Source: Bordetella bronchialis (GTDB taxonomy: Bacteria; Pseudomonadota; Gammaproteobacteria; Burkholderiales; Burkholderiaceae_B). From it: DNA of 64,000 nucleotides. Made by a program: the position numbers and the translations under genes. The stretch covers positions 744,001 to 808,000 of the forward strand of contig NZ_CP016170.1 of NCBI RefSeq assembly GCF_001676705.1, read 5' to 3'. Below are positions 8,438-17,491 of this stretch, one piece after another. The notes beneath the pieces are model-generated. The model saw only the letters and a list, made by a program, of their open reading frames with translations, searched no databases and was not told where the DNA came from. Positions within the stretch are counted from its first letter, which is position 1; each line of letters starts with the position of its first letter.

Positions 8438-9571
8438 ATGTCCTCGAATGAAACCATCGTCGTAGGCGGCGGCCTGGTCGGCGCCGCCATCGCGTACGGG
8501 ATAGCCAAGACCGGTGGCGCGGTGACCTTGCTGGACCAGGGCGATGTTGCGCATCGTGCCTCGCGCGGCAACTTCGGCCTGGTGTGGCTGCAAAGCAAAG
8601 GCGCCGGCTTCCCGCGCTATGCCCAATGGAGCCGTGACGCGGTCGATCACTGGGGGCCGCTGGCCAGGGAGTTGGCCCAGCTTACCGGCGTCGATGTCGA
8701 CCTGCGGCAGAACGGCGGCTTCTGGATCGGGTTCAGCGAAAAAGAGATGATCGAACGCCAGGCCATGCTGGCCGAAATCAACGTTGACGGGCGCACACCG
8801 TTCGAGATGCTGGATCACGCGGACCTGAAAGCCCGCTTGCCGGCCATCGGTCCCAAGGTCGTGGGCGGAAGCTGGTGTCCCCTGGATGGCCATGTGAACC
8901 CCCTGAAGCTTTTGCACGCCCTGCACGCCGGCCTGAAGCTGCGCGGCGGGCGCATCTGCAATGGTGTCGATGTGCGAGAGGTCGGTCCCACCTGCAAGTC
9001 TCCGGGTTTCCAGGCCCGCTCGGCCGACGGGCGTACGTGGACCGCGGACAAGATCGTGCTGGCCGCCGGCCTGAGCAACGACACGCTTGCGTCCCGGTTG
9101 GGCCTGCATGCGCCCGTCGTGGCGAACCGTGGCCAGGTCTTGATTACGGAGCGGCTGAAGAAATTCCTGCCGTATCCGACGAACAAGGCACGCCAGACGG
9201 CCGAAGGGACCGTCCAGCTGGGGTTCTCGGTAGAGGACGTGGGCCTGGACGACGGCACGACGGTGTCCGCCATCGAATGGATAGCACGGCGCGCGGTGAC
9301 GACGTTTCCGCTGCTATCCACGGTCAAGCTGGTGCGCGCATGGGGCGCGCTTCGGGTCATGACACCCGATGGCGCGCCGATCTACCAGGAGTCGGCGAAA
9401 TTCCCGGGCGCATTCGTCGCGACGAGCCATAGCGGTGTGTCGCTGGCGGGTTCGCATGCGTATGAAATCGCGCCATGGATTGCCGGCGTCAAGCCGGCTC
9501 CGCATGGCTTGGAGCAGTTCGCCGGGGAGCGCTTCCTCGACCCCGATAGGAAGTTCAGCAATGCTCACTAA
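8438..9571 (+). CDS. FAD-dependent oxidoreductase, DAO family (catalytic subunit of a three-part dehydrogenase)
   Basis: A 377-residue D-amino-acid-oxidase-fold flavoprotein with the dinucleotide site GGGLVG at residues 10-15 and a C-terminal SHSGVSLAG FAD-binding stretch. It resembles HcnC, OoxB and the beta subunits of D-hydroxyproline or opine dehydrogenases, which remove two electrons from an amine carbon. Its last 11 bases overlap the [2Fe-2S] subunit start, indicating translational coupling. The gene order here (DAO, ferredoxin-like, large FAD) differs from hcnABC. Cyanide synthesis is unlikely in this transport context; amino acid or opine oxidation is more plausible. Confidence 0.85.
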   Translation: MSSNETIVVGGGLVGAAIAYGIAKTGGAVTLLDQGDVAHRASRGNFGLVWLQSKGAGFPRYAQWSRDAVDHWGPLARELAQLTGVDVDLRQNGGFWIGFSEKEMIERQAMLAEINVDGRTPFEMLDHADLKARLPAIGPKVVGGSWCPLDGHVNPLKLLHALHAGLKLRGGRICNGVDVREVGPTCKSPGFQARSADGRTWTADKIVLAAGLSNDTLASRLGLHAPVVANRGQVLITERLKKFLPYPTNKARQTAEGTVQLGFSVEDVGLDDGTTVSAIEWIARRAVTTFPLLSTVKLVRAWGALRVMTPDGAPIYQESAKFPGAFVATSHSGVSLAGSHAYEIAPWIAGVKPAPHGLEQFAGERFLDPDRKFSNAH

Positions 9572-9905
9572 GGACCACGAGACCGCCGTTTCCCTGTTCG
9601 TGCCGGAAGCCAGCCCCGGCGCGAAGATGGTCCGGATTCGATTCGAGGGCACGTCCCTGGCGGTGCCGGAAGGCGTCAGCCTTGCGTCGGCCTTGCTGAT
9701 GTCCGGTGTCCGGGCATTCAGGTCCACCCCGGTCTCCGGAGCGCCCCGGGCGCCCTATTGCATGATGGGCGTCTGCTTCGAGTGCCTGGTGGAGATAGAC
9801 GGCCGGCCCGGCAGGCAATCGTGTCTCGTCCCGGTTCGCGAGGGGATGGTGGTCCGGCGCCAGGAAGGCGCGACCGAGCTGGATGAACCGGGCGGGAAGG
9901 GTTGA
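9561..9905 (+). CDS. Small [2Fe-2S] subunit, HcnA-like
   Basis: A 114-residue ferredoxin-like protein. Cysteines 67, 72, 75 and 88 give C-x4-C-x2-C-x12-C, the plant-type [2Fe-2S] pattern seen in HcnA and in gamma subunits of hydroxyproline dehydrogenase. The N-terminus carries VRIRFEG and the PEGVSLASALL segment typical of the family. Its start overlaps the previous gene, and the next ATG comes one base after its stop, so the three subunits are made together. It should pass electrons between the two flavin subunits. Confidence 0.85.
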   Translation: MLTKDHETAVSLFVPEASPGAKMVRIRFEGTSLAVPEGVSLASALLMSGVRAFRSTPVSGAPRAPYCMMGVCFECLVEIDGRPGRQSCLVPVREGMVVRRQEGATELDEPGGKG

Positions 9906-9906
9906 T

Positions 9907-11298
9907 ATGGATTCGAATGTCGAGCAGTTTGACGTGGTGGTCATCGGTGCAGGCCCGGCGGGACTGTCCGCGGCGATAGAGGCGCGGGTTGCAGGTTTGA
10001 GCGTCGTCCTCCTGGACGAGCAGCGGCGCGTGGGCGGGCAGATCTACCGCGCCATCGAGGATGCCCCGGCGCGCCGGCGCAAGGTTCTCGGCGCGGATTA
10101 TGCCGCCGGCGCGGCGCTGGCCGAGTCGTTTGCCGCCTGCGGCGCGGTCCATCGGGCGGGCGCCGCGGTGTGGAACATAGACCGGGACAGGACGATTTCC
10201 TATCTGCACGAGGGTCGCGGCGGAACGGTGCGCGGACACGCCGTGGTGCTGGCCACTGGCGCGATGGAGCGCCCGTTTCCGGTACCCGGATGGACCTTGC
10301 CTGGCGTCATGGGCGCGGGCGCGGCGCAGATACTGTATAAGGCGTCGGGCGCGATCCCGTCCGAGCCGGTCGTCATTGCGGGATGCGGGCCGCTGCTGCT
10401 GCTCCTTACCCAGCAGTATCTGGACGCCGGGGTAAAGATCAAGGCGCTGGTCCAGACGACCGGCACCGCGGATTACCTGCGCGCAGCCCCGCATCTCTTG
10501 CGGGCCATGCAGGGTTGGAGCGACCTTGCCAAGGGCGCGAGGATGCTCAGGACGATACGCGCGCACGGCGTGGAAACGTACACCGGCGCAAGCGGCTTTT
10601 CCATCGAAGGCGAGGGCGGGGCCGAGGCCATTACGTTCCGGCATAAAGGCCGGCAGCGGCGCATTGCGTCGTCCTTGATCCTGCTTCATCAAGGGGTGGT
10701 CCCCAATACGCAACTGAGCTGGTCGCTGCGCGCCCAGCATCGGTGGGATGAAGGGCAGCTCTGCTGGATACCGCGGACGGATCCATACGGCCAGATCGAC
10801 GACACGCGCATCTATATCGCGGGCGATAGCCGGGGCATCGTGGGCGCGAAGGCATCGGCGGCGCAAGGACGCCTGGCCGCGCTGGATATCGCGCGCCGCC
10901 TGCGGAACCCGGAGCCCAAGGCCATGCGGCGCCGCGAGACAGAAGTGCTGGGCCAGTTTCGCAAGTATGTCCGCATCCGCCCCTTCCTGGACGCCTTGTA
11001 TCGCCCCCGCGACGATCACCGTATTCCGGCGGACGAGAACGTGGTCGTCTGTCGTTGCGAGGAAGTCACCGCCGGAAAGATCAGGGAGTACGTGGAGGTC
11101 GGCTGCCTGGGACCGAACCAGGCCAAGGCTTTCGGACGGTGCGGGATGGGGCCGTGCCAAGGCCGCCTCTGCGGCTTGACCGTGACCGAAGTCATCGCGG
11201 ACGAACGCAAGGTCGGTCCGCAGGACGTCGGCTACTACCGGATCCGGCCGCCCATCAAGCCCATCACGCTGGGCGAACTCGCGGATCTCGAAGAATAG
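9907..11298 (+). CDS. FAD/NAD(P)-binding oxidoreductase with C-terminal BFD-like [2Fe-2S] domain (HcnB/OoxA-like)
   Basis: A 463-residue large subunit. GAGPAG at residues 14-19 binds FAD, and a second nucleotide site (VVIAGCGPLLLL) follows in the middle. The C-terminal 80 residues carry Cys382-x-Cys384 and Cys412-x4-Cys417, the BFD-type [2Fe-2S] motif of HcnB, OoxA and related subunits. Together with the two preceding genes it makes a heterotrimeric dehydrogenase feeding electrons toward the respiratory chain. It starts one base after the [2Fe-2S] gene. Best comparison: opine oxidase or D-hydroxyproline dehydrogenase; the substrate is not proven. Confidence 0.85.
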   Translation: MDSNVEQFDVVVIGAGPAGLSAAIEARVAGLSVVLLDEQRRVGGQIYRAIEDAPARRRKVLGADYAAGAALAESFAACGAVHRAGAAVWNIDRDRTISYLHEGRGGTVRGHAVVLATGAMERPFPVPGWTLPGVMGAGAAQILYKASGAIPSEPVVIAGCGPLLLLLTQQYLDAGVKIKALVQTTGTADYLRAAPHLLRAMQGWSDLAKGARMLRTIRAHGVETYTGASGFSIEGEGGAEAITFRHKGRQRRIASSLILLHQGVVPNTQLSWSLRAQHRWDEGQLCWIPRTDPYGQIDDTRIYIAGDSRGIVGAKASAAQGRLAALDIARRLRNPEPKAMRRRETEVLGQFRKYVRIRPFLDALYRPRDDHRIPADENVVVCRCEEVTAGKIREYVEVGCLGPNQAKAFGRCGMGPCQGRLCGLTVTEVIADERKVGPQDVGYYRIRPPIKPITLGELADLEE

Positions 11299-11328
11299 TT
11301 TCTCAACCTGCCCTGTAGAGTCTCAGAC

Positions 11329-11700
11329 ATGGAAATCAAACGCATCGCCACCGACACCCGCCGCTCGCGCGCAGTGGTCTACAACAATATGGTGTTCGTG
11401 GGCGGCCAGACCGCCGACGACCGCAGCCAGGACATTCGCGGCCAGACGGCCCAGACGCTGGCCAAGATAGAAAAATTCCTGGCGGAAGCCGGGACGGACA
11501 AGAGCCGCCTGCTGACCGCCCAGATCTGGATCAAGGACCTGGAGCGCGATTTCGCCGGCATGAACGAGGTCTGGGATGCCTGGACCGCGCCGAACGCGGC
11601 GCCTACCCGCGCCACCGCTCAATGCGAACTGGCCGCCAAGGATATTCTTGTCGAGATCGTTGTCACCGCTGCCGTCCAGCCGCAGTCGCGTTCCGTGTAG
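11329..11700 (+). CDS. RidA-family imine/enamine deaminase
   Basis: A 123-residue RidA (YjgF) protein, normal length. The catalytic arginine is present as Arg94 in PTRAT, with Glu109 in the VEI motif, so it should hydrolyse reactive imines or enamines. It lies 30 bases after the flavin subunit, ending the operon. The dehydrogenase would release an imine, and RidA would speed its conversion to the keto acid and ammonia. It is the only one of three RidA homologues in the window that keeps this arginine. Confidence 0.9.
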   Translation: MEIKRIATDTRRSRAVVYNNMVFVGGQTADDRSQDIRGQTAQTLAKIEKFLAEAGTDKSRLLTAQIWIKDLERDFAGMNEVWDAWTAPNAAPTRATAQCELAAKDILVEIVVTAAVQPQSRSV

Positions 11701-11739
11701 CCGCTGGGGAACCGCCAACCCGTCGACATTGATACTACG

Positions 11740-12927
11740 TCAGGTGTTCACCGGGCGGCTTGCCGATACGCTGTCGGCGCGGCGCCGCTCGTCGCGATGG
11801 CGGGCTGCATTGGCCAGGTCGGCGATGGGTGACAGCAGGCCCGGGTCGAACGCTTCATGGCTTTCGCCCGCCCGCAACTTCGCGGGCCAGTCCGCATGCG
11901 TGAGCGCGCCACGACCGAGCGAGATGAAGTCCGCCTCTCCCCGTGCCAGCATCCCGGTGGCCTGCATCGGATCGTGTAGCGAACCGTTCGCCAACACCGG
12001 AACCGGAACGTGCCGTCGCGCCAGGGCCGCCAGGCTGGGGCCCTGGTCGCCGAAAGCCGGCTGCCAGGCCTGGAATTCGGTGGTGTGCACGTAATCGATG
12101 GGCAGCGCGCCCAGTGTGAGGAAGACCTGGGCGGCATCCGCCTCGCCGCCTTCCCATTTGTGGGTGAAGTCGTTGACCTTGCCTTGCGAACAGCGCACCC
12201 CCACGATGAAGTCATCGGCCGTGGACCGGCGGACGGCCTGTATGACTTCCACCGTCAAGCGCAGGCGGTGTTCCAGGCTGCCACCGTAGCGGTCCTGGCG
12301 CAGATTGGTGTAGGCGGTCAGGAACTGGTCCAGCAGGTAGCCGTTGGCGGCGTGTATTTCCACGCCGTCGAATCCGGCTTCCCGCGCCCTGCGTGCCGCT
12401 TGCGCGAAACCCTCGATCGCTACGGCGATGTCTTCATCGGACATGGCTTCCGGCATCCGGTACGGACCATCACCCCGATAGAACGTCATTTGCCGTCCCT
12501 TGGGCAACACGGCCGATGGACCCTTCGTCGATGCGCGATACCGATTGCCTTGCGACAGCGCGCCCGCATGCATGAGTTGCGCCACGATGCGGCCGCCGCG
12601 CGCATGGACGCGGTCGACCACGGCGCGCCAAGCATCCCCTTGCGCGTCGTCGGTCAGACCCGGCTGGAACAGGTAGCCCTGCGCATACGACGTGTCCGTA
12701 TAGATGCCTTCGGTGATAATCAATCCGAAGCCGCCGGCGGCGTAGGCTTCGTAGTACTCGGCCATTCGCGGCGTGGCATGGCCGTCCGCCGTGGCGCTGA
12801 CCCGGGTCATAGGCGCGACCGCGAGCCGGTTGGACAGGCTCACGGCCTTGCCCACGCGTAGCGGTGTGAACAATCTGGCGTGGGCGGTTCGGGCGTCGCT
12901 TGCCTGACGATCGACGAGTGCGTCCAT
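11740..12927 (-). CDS. Old Yellow Enzyme-type NADH:flavin oxidoreductase (ene-reductase)
   Basis: A 395-residue FMN TIM barrel. IHAANGYLLDQF (His192, Asn195) supplies the substrate-binding pair, followed by NLRQDRYGGS, a firm OYE signature; the N-terminus has LSNRLAVAPMTR. The long C-terminal tail past residue 370 is Arg/Ala-rich and probably disordered. Family members reduce activated C=C bonds or demethylate amines. It begins one base after the stop of a RidA-like gene on the same strand, so the two form an operon facing a GcvA-like LysR. Substrate unknown. Confidence 0.88.
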   Translation of the reverse strand: MDALVDRQASDARTAHARLFTPLRVGKAVSLSNRLAVAPMTRVSATADGHATPRMAEYYEAYAAGGFGLIITEGIYTDTSYAQGYLFQPGLTDDAQGDAWRAVVDRVHARGGRIVAQLMHAGALSQGNRYRASTKGPSAVLPKGRQMTFYRGDGPYRMPEAMSDEDIAVAIEGFAQAARRAREAGFDGVEIHAANGYLLDQFLTAYTNLRQDRYGGSLEHRLRLTVEVIQAVRRSTADDFIVGVRCSQGKVNDFTHKWEGGEADAAQVFLTLGALPIDYVHTTEFQAWQPAFGDQGPSLAALARRHVPVPVLANGSLHDPMQATGMLARGEADFISLGRGALTHADWPAKLRAGESHEAFDPGLLSPIADLANAARHRDERRRADSVSASRPVNT

Positions 12928-12928
12928 G

Positions 12929-13324
12929 TCAGCGTCCCTCGGCCTGGCCTACGGCCGCGATGGCCTCGATTTCTATCATGGCGGCGGGATCGTATAGCGC
13001 CTTGACCTCCGCGATCGTGTCGGCCGGGTAGGGGGCCGAAAAGAAGCGGCGGCGCAGCGCCACCACGTCCTGGAAGCGGCCCATGTCGGTGACGAAGATC
13101 GTGACCTTGATTACGTCCTTCAAGCTGGAGCCGCCGGCCTCCAGCGCGCGGCGTAAATTCAGGAAGGCCTGCTCGCCTTGCGCCGCGAAGCCGCCGCTGA
13201 CGATCTTGCCATCGTCGCCCGCGCCCGCCTGGCCGGAAATAAAGAGCAGATTCCCGAACCGGATGCCCTGTGAAAGCAGGAAAGGAGCGTAGTTGTCCGG
13301 CCGGGTAATGACTTGTTCGAGCAT
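12929..13324 (-). CDS. RidA-family protein lacking the catalytic arginine
   Basis: A 131-residue YjgF/RidA fold protein with LLFISGQAG and the final IEIEAIAAVG. Where active RidA has PTRxT this reads PADT (Asp102), so the imine-hydrolysing arginine is missing. It probably belongs to a Rid subfamily with another role. The ATG chosen gives MLEQVITRP; the frame extends 31 codons upstream without homology. It is the first gene of the operon with the OYE and faces a LysR across a 148-base spacer containing a LysR-type dyad. Confidence 0.85.
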   Translation of the reverse strand: MLEQVITRPDNYAPFLLSQGIRFGNLLFISGQAGAGDDGKIVSGGFAAQGEQAFLNLRRALEAGGSSLKDVIKVTIFVTDMGRFQDVVALRRRFFSAPYPADTIAEVKALYDPAAMIEIEAIAAVGQAEGR

Positions 13325-13438
13325 GGTGCAGTTTCCTTCATTCGTGATTGTTGATGGATCGGGGACATATAGAGCGGTCCGTTCCGTCAATGTAGGTGCG
13401 GGGCGCCGGCGCGACAAAGGTTGGTTTGTCAGCTATAA

Positions 13439-13455
13439 GATGAGATAAATTCATC
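13439..13455. promoter_or_regulatory. LysR-type operator (ATGA-N7-TCAT, T-N11-A)
   Basis: GATGA and TCATC form a perfect inverted repeat with a 7-base centre, and the T and A inside it are 11 bases apart, the classic LysR box. It lies 17 bases before the LysR start, in the spacer shared with the RidA/OYE operon. It is well placed for autoregulation and divergent activation. Confidence 0.55.
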
Positions 13456-13472
13456 CGCCTGAGCCGTTCGCC

Positions 13473-14372
13473 ATGCAACGTCGATCCCTGCCGCTATCGG
13501 CGCTTCGCGCATTCGAAGCCGCGGCCCGCCTGGGCAGCTTCAAGGCCGCCGCCGACGAGCTGGCCGTGACGCCGACCGCCGTCAGCCACCAGATCCGTGC
13601 GCTGGAGGCGCAAACCGGGCTGGCGCTGTTCGATCGCCGGATTCGCAAGGTCTTGCTGACCGATGCCGGCGCACAGCTTTATCCGGTACTGCGCGACGGC
13701 TTCGATGCGTTCGAGGCCACGCTGGCGCGGTTGACGCGGCAACATCTGCGCAGGCAGGTGACGATCTCCGCGACGAACGCCTTTACCGTGAAATGGCTGG
13801 TGCCGCGCATGGCGGACTTCCGGCGCCGGCATCCCGGCATAGACCTGCAGTTGCTGGCCAGCGATGACGTGGTCGACCTGCGATCGACCACGGTGGACAT
13901 CGCGATCCGATACGGCAGCGGACCGTATCCCGGTCTTGCCAGCGAGCCGCTATTCACCGATCGCTTCGCGCCCGTGGCCAATCCCCGCCTGGGTGTGGCA
14001 TCGCCCGAGGATCTGGCTCGCGTTCCCTTGATCCGCTTCGATTGGAAGCGGCGGCACCCGCACAACCCGACCTGGGGAGCTTGGTTCAAGGCCGCCCGGC
14101 GAAAGGAACCGCGGTCGGCGGGGCACCTGCGGTTTTCCGACGAAGGTCATGCGATACAGGCGGCCGTCGCCGGCCATGGCGTCGCGCTGGTCAGCCTGGC
14201 ATTGGTCGCCGATGAGCTGAAAGCCGGCCACCTCGTGCAGCCCTTCGGGCCGGCGATGGACGGGCACACCTATCATGTGGCCACGTATGCGGACCGGCCA
14301 GCCTCGGCGCCGGTGCAGGCCGTTGTGCGGTGGTTGCGTGCGCAGGCGGCGCTGCCCGAAGCCGGAAACTGA
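13473..14372 (+). CDS. LysR-family regulator, GcvA-like
   Basis: A 299-residue LysR protein opening with LPLSALRAFEAAARLGSFKAAADELAVTPTAVSHQ, the typical GcvA-branch helix-turn-helix. The effector domain has the ATNAFTVKWLVPRM and DLRSTTVDIAIRYG landmarks of that branch. It diverges from the RidA-like/OYE operon and has a LysR dyad in the shared spacer, so these genes are its likely targets. It converges on the Lrp-type gene with 35 bases between stops. Confidence 0.88.
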   Translation: MQRRSLPLSALRAFEAAARLGSFKAAADELAVTPTAVSHQIRALEAQTGLALFDRRIRKVLLTDAGAQLYPVLRDGFDAFEATLARLTRQHLRRQVTISATNAFTVKWLVPRMADFRRRHPGIDLQLLASDDVVDLRSTTVDIAIRYGSGPYPGLASEPLFTDRFAPVANPRLGVASPEDLARVPLIRFDWKRRHPHNPTWGAWFKAARRKEPRSAGHLRFSDEGHAIQAAVAGHGVALVSLALVADELKAGHLVQPFGPAMDGHTYHVATYADRPASAPVQAVVRWLRAQAALPEAGN

Positions 14373-14407
14373 GGCGAAGCCTGCGGGCGTGGCGCAGAAC
14401 TAGCGTC

Positions 14408-14872
14408 TCAGGGCAGCACCAGCGCAAGCGTCTCTTTGACTTCCTCCATGACGACGTAGCTGTGCGAGGACGCCGAAGCAGGCAGCCGCTTGAGCAGGTC
14501 GCCCAGCAGACGGCGATACGCGCTCATCGCCGTCAGGCGTGCCTTGACCAGATAGTCGAACTCGCCGGACACCAGGTGGCATTCGAGGACCTCCGGCACC
14601 TTGAGTAGTTCCGCGCGCACCTTGTCGAAGACGTCTCCGGACTTCGCCGATAGCTTGATTTCCAGGAACACCAGGAGCTCGCGCCCGAGCGCCTGCGGGT
14701 TCAGGTGCGCGTGATATCCCGTGATGACGCCATCGCGTTCCAGACGGCGGACACGTTCCGCGCAGGGCGTCGCGGACAGGTTGACCTTGGCGGCGAGTTC
14801 CGTGATGGCGATCCGCCCGTCGCGCTGCAGGATGTCCAGGATCTTGTAGTCGGTGCGATCTAGTGGGCGCAT
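14408..14872 (-). CDS. dadR: Lrp/AsnC-family regulator of the D-alanine catabolic genes
   Basis: A 154-residue Lrp-family protein: helix-turn-helix (ITELAAKVNLSATPCAERVRRLE, about residues 23-45) and a RAM ligand domain. It is divergent from dadA with a 133-base spacer, the arrangement of DadR in pseudomonads, where L-alanine activates dadAX through an Lrp-type protein. The frame continues 59 codons upstream across the spacer, but the MRPLDRTDYKILDIL start matches Lrp proteins. The symbol is given from context; BkdR-like roles are possible. Confidence 0.78.
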   Translation of the reverse strand: MRPLDRTDYKILDILQRDGRIAITELAAKVNLSATPCAERVRRLERDGVITGYHAHLNPQALGRELLVFLEIKLSAKSGDVFDKVRAELLKVPEVLECHLVSGEFDYLVKARLTAMSAYRRLLGDLLKRLPASASSHSYVVMEEVKETLALVLP

Positions 14873-14942
14873 GTTTTCTCTATCTTGGATAGGAAATCGG
14901 ACTCGGTATAGCGGATTACGCTGGAATGACGTGGAACTATGG

Positions 14943-14972
14943 TTAAAAACACTAGCAGGACCCAAATAGAAT
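14943..14972 (+). promoter_or_regulatory. Likely sigma-70 promoter of dadA with overlapping dyad
   Basis: TTAAAA and TAGAAT are spaced 18 bases, giving a plausible -35/-10 pair about 30 bases before the dadA ATG. An inverted repeat CACTA-N17-TAGTG (14950-14954 and 14972-14976) overlaps it and could be an Lrp-type site. A strong AAGGGGA ribosome site follows. Motif-based only. Confidence 0.4.
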
Positions 14973-15005
14973 AGTGATTTGACCATATAAAAAGGGGATG
15001 CGGCC

Positions 15006-16262
15006 ATGCACGTGGTCGTTCTGGGTGGCGGTGTGATCGGCACCACCACGGCGTATTACCTGGCCCGCCACGGCGCGCGCGTTACCGTGCTGGAACGGCA
15101 GCCTGGCGTCGCGCTCGAAACCAGCTTTGCCAATGCGGGGCAGATATCGCCCGGATACTCCACGCCGTGGGCGGCGCCCGGCATTCCGTCCAAGGCCATC
15201 AAGTGGATGTTCCAGCGGCATGCGCCCTTGGCCTTGCGCTGCGACGGCAGCCTGTTCCAACTGCGTTGGCTGGCCGCGCTGCTGGCCAATTGCAATGCCG
15301 GGCGGTATGCGGTCAACAAGGAGCGCATGCTGCGCCTGGCCGAATACAGCCGCCATTGCCTGCATGCATTGCGCGCGGAAACCCGTGTCGAATACGAAGG
15401 CCGCAGCCTTGGGCTGCTGCAGCTCTTTCGCGATGCCGCGCAATTCGAGGCGGCGCAGCGCGATATCGCCGTACTGCGGGAGCAGGGCATCCCGTACGAG
15501 CTGTTGAGCGGCGCCGAACTGGCCAAGGCCGAACCGGCGCTGGCGCATGCACGCTGCGAGCTGGCCGGGGGGCTGCGGCTCCCGAATGACGAGACCGGCG
15601 ATTGCCATTTGTTCACGCGCGAGCTGGCCATACGGGCGGCGGGGCTGGGCGTGACGTTCCGCTACGGGGCGCAAGCCGAGGCCCTGGCCGTCGAAGGAGA
15701 CCGCGTGGCAGGTGTGCGCGTCGGCGGCCAGCTGCTGCCGGCCGATCGTACGGTGCTGGCGCTGGGCTCCATGTCCCGTGGGCTGGCCGCGCCCCTGGGG
15801 CTGGATCTGCCGGTGTATCCGGTCAAGGGATACTCGCTGACCGTCCCGATCGTCGACGAGTCGGCGGCGCCGGTGTCCACCTTGCTGGACGAAAGCTACA
15901 AGATCGCCGTCACCCGGTTGGGGCAGCGTATCCGCGTGGGAGGCATGGCCGAGCTGTCGGGCTACGACCTGCGCTTGAACCCGCGCCGCCGCGAGACCTT
16001 GACCATGGTCTTGCAGGACCTGTATCCCGGCGCGGGCGATGTGGAGCGGGCCGATTTCTGGACCGGCCTGCGGCCCATGACGCCCGACGGCACGCCTATC
16101 GTGGGCCGCAGCCGCTACCGGGATCTGTACCTGAACACCGGGCACGGCACCTTGGGATGGACCATGGCCTGCGGCTCGGGCCGTATCGTCGCCGACCAGG
16201 TGTGCGGGCGCGCGCCCGAAATATCCGTGGAGGGCCTGGAATTTTCCCGGTACGGCGCATGA
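15006..16262 (+). CDS. dadA: D-amino acid dehydrogenase, small subunit
   Basis: A 418-residue flavoenzyme oxidising D-alanine and other D-amino acids to keto acids at the membrane. FAD site GGGVIG at residues 7-12; [19 protein letters not shown] and the later [13 protein letters not shown] are DadA signatures, and the length equals the family norm (about 430). The alanine racemase gene starts within its stop codon (ATGA overlap). With the divergent Lrp-type regulator this is a complete L-alanine catabolic set: racemase makes D-alanine, DadA oxidises it. Confidence 0.92.
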   Translation: MHVVVLGGGVIGTTTAYYLARHGARVTVLERQPGVALETSFANAGQISPGYSTPWAAPGIPSKAIKWMFQRHAPLALRCDGSLFQLRWLAALLANCNAGRYAVNKERMLRLAEYSRHCLHALRAETRVEYEGRSLGLLQLFRDAAQFEAAQRDIAVLREQGIPYELLSGAELAKAEPALAHARCELAGGLRLPNDETGDCHLFTRELAIRAAGLGVTFRYGAQAEALAVEGDRVAGVRVGGQLLPADRTVLALGSMSRGLAAPLGLDLPVYPVKGYSLTVPIVDESAAPVSTLLDESYKIAVTRLGQRIRVGGMAELSGYDLRLNPRRRETLTMVLQDLYPGAGDVERADFWTGLRPMTPDGTPIVGRSRYRDLYLNTGHGTLGWTMACGSGRIVADQVCGRAPEISVEGLEFSRYGA

Positions 16263-17353
16263 GCAGGCCTGCCCACGCCCGCATAGACCTCGGCGCCTTG
16301 CGCCGCAACTACGCCACCGCGCGGCGCAGCCATGGCGGCCAGGTGCTCGCGGTGCTGAAGGCGGATGCCTATGGCCATGGGGCCGTGGCGTGCGCCCAAG
16401 GGCTTGCGGGCCATGTCGATGGCTATGCGGTGGCCTTCCTGGATGAAGCGCTTGCCCTGCGCCAGGCTGGGATCGAAGCGCCTATCCTGGTGCTGGAAGG
16501 CGCTTTCGATGCCGAGGAAACCAGGGTGGCGGCGGCGCGCGCTATCTGGCTGGCGGTACATCGCCGCGAGCAGATCGAATGGATCGCCGCGGCGCCGAAC
16601 GTGCGTAGCGCGGGCCGGAAGACGGTCGAGGCGGCCACGATTCATGCATGGCTGAAGGTGGATTCCGGCATGCATCGCGCCGGCTTCATCGGCGACGACG
16701 TGCGCGCGGCGTACCAGCGATTGCGCGCCTGCCGCAATGTCGGCGGTATTTCACTGATGACGCACCTGGCGCGCGCGGACGAGCCCGCCAGCGACATGAC
16801 TGACGCGCAGATCCGCGCTTTCGACGCCGCCACGCAGGGCCTGGAGGCGCCGCGCAGCGTATGCAATTCCGCGGGGCTGGCCGCGTGGCCGCGGGCGCGG
16901 CGCGATTGGGGGCGGGCGGGCATCATGTTGTATGGCGTCGATCCCATGGACCCGCCGGCGCTGGCCCTCGAGCCCGTCATGACGCTGAGCAGCCAGGTGT
17001 TCTCCGTGCGCGACGTGGCGGTGGGGGAAACGGTGGGCTACGGCGCCCGGTTCGTCGCGCGGCGGCCGACCCGCGTCGGGCTTGTCGCGCTGGGATATGC
17101 CGATGGTTATCCGCGCAACGCGCCGGACGGGACGCCGGTTGCGATCGACGGGCGGCCTGGGCAACTCATCGGCCGTGTTTCGATGGATATGCTGACCGTC
17201 GACCTGACCGACCATCCGCAAGCCGGCATCGGCAGCACGGTGGAGCTATGGGGCAGGCAGGTGCCGGTTGCGCAAGTGGCCAAGGCGGCCGGGACCATCG
17301 CCTACGAGATACTGTCCAACGTCAAGCGCGTCACGCGCACGTATATCGGATAA
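16259..17353 (+). CDS. dadX: Alanine racemase, catabolic
   Basis: A 364-residue PLP enzyme of normal size. Lys34 in [11 protein letters not shown] binds PLP, Tyr261 in GYGARF is the second catalytic base, and Met309-Asp310 closes the active-site region. Translationally coupled to dadA, hence the dadX name rather than biosynthetic alr; which role dominates depends on whether another racemase exists elsewhere in the genome. It ends 138 bases before an MFS gene. That spacer contains a TTGACA hexamer but no convincing -10 at normal spacing. Confidence 0.9.
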   Translation: MSRPAHARIDLGALRRNYATARRSHGGQVLAVLKADAYGHGAVACAQGLAGHVDGYAVAFLDEALALRQAGIEAPILVLEGAFDAEETRVAAARAIWLAVHRREQIEWIAAAPNVRSAGRKTVEAATIHAWLKVDSGMHRAGFIGDDVRAAYQRLRACRNVGGISLMTHLARADEPASDMTDAQIRAFDAATQGLEAPRSVCNSAGLAAWPRARRDWGRAGIMLYGVDPMDPPALALEPVMTLSSQVFSVRDVAVGETVGYGARFVARRPTRVGLVALGYADGYPRNAPDGTPVAIDGRPGQLIGRVSMDMLTVDLTDHPQAGIGSTVELWGRQVPVAQVAKAAGTIAYEILSNVKRVTRTYIG

Positions 17354-17491
17354 AGGGCTCCGCATTAAGCTTTCTGTAGGGTGACGCCACTTGTTCACGA
17401 AAAATTGACATTCGCGGGCTCGGCCCAGGGCTAGCATCTTCACGCAGGTGGCGCCGATCGTACGGCCGCCGGCACAAGGAGACAAAGCCGC

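Noticed and set aside
7490-9109. 539-codon minus-strand frame opposite the Bug and DAO genes
   Set aside because: No recognisable protein features; opposed by two clear plus-strand genes with signal peptide and FAD motifs.
8438-11298. True hydrogen cyanide synthase (hcnABC)
   Set aside because: Gene order, the fused receptor/RidA context and lack of other cyanogenic features favour an opine or imino-acid dehydrogenase.
17405-17437. TTGACA followed by TAGCAT as an MFS gene promoter
   Set aside because: The spacing is 21 bases, too long for sigma-70; no -10 at 16-18 bases is convincing.
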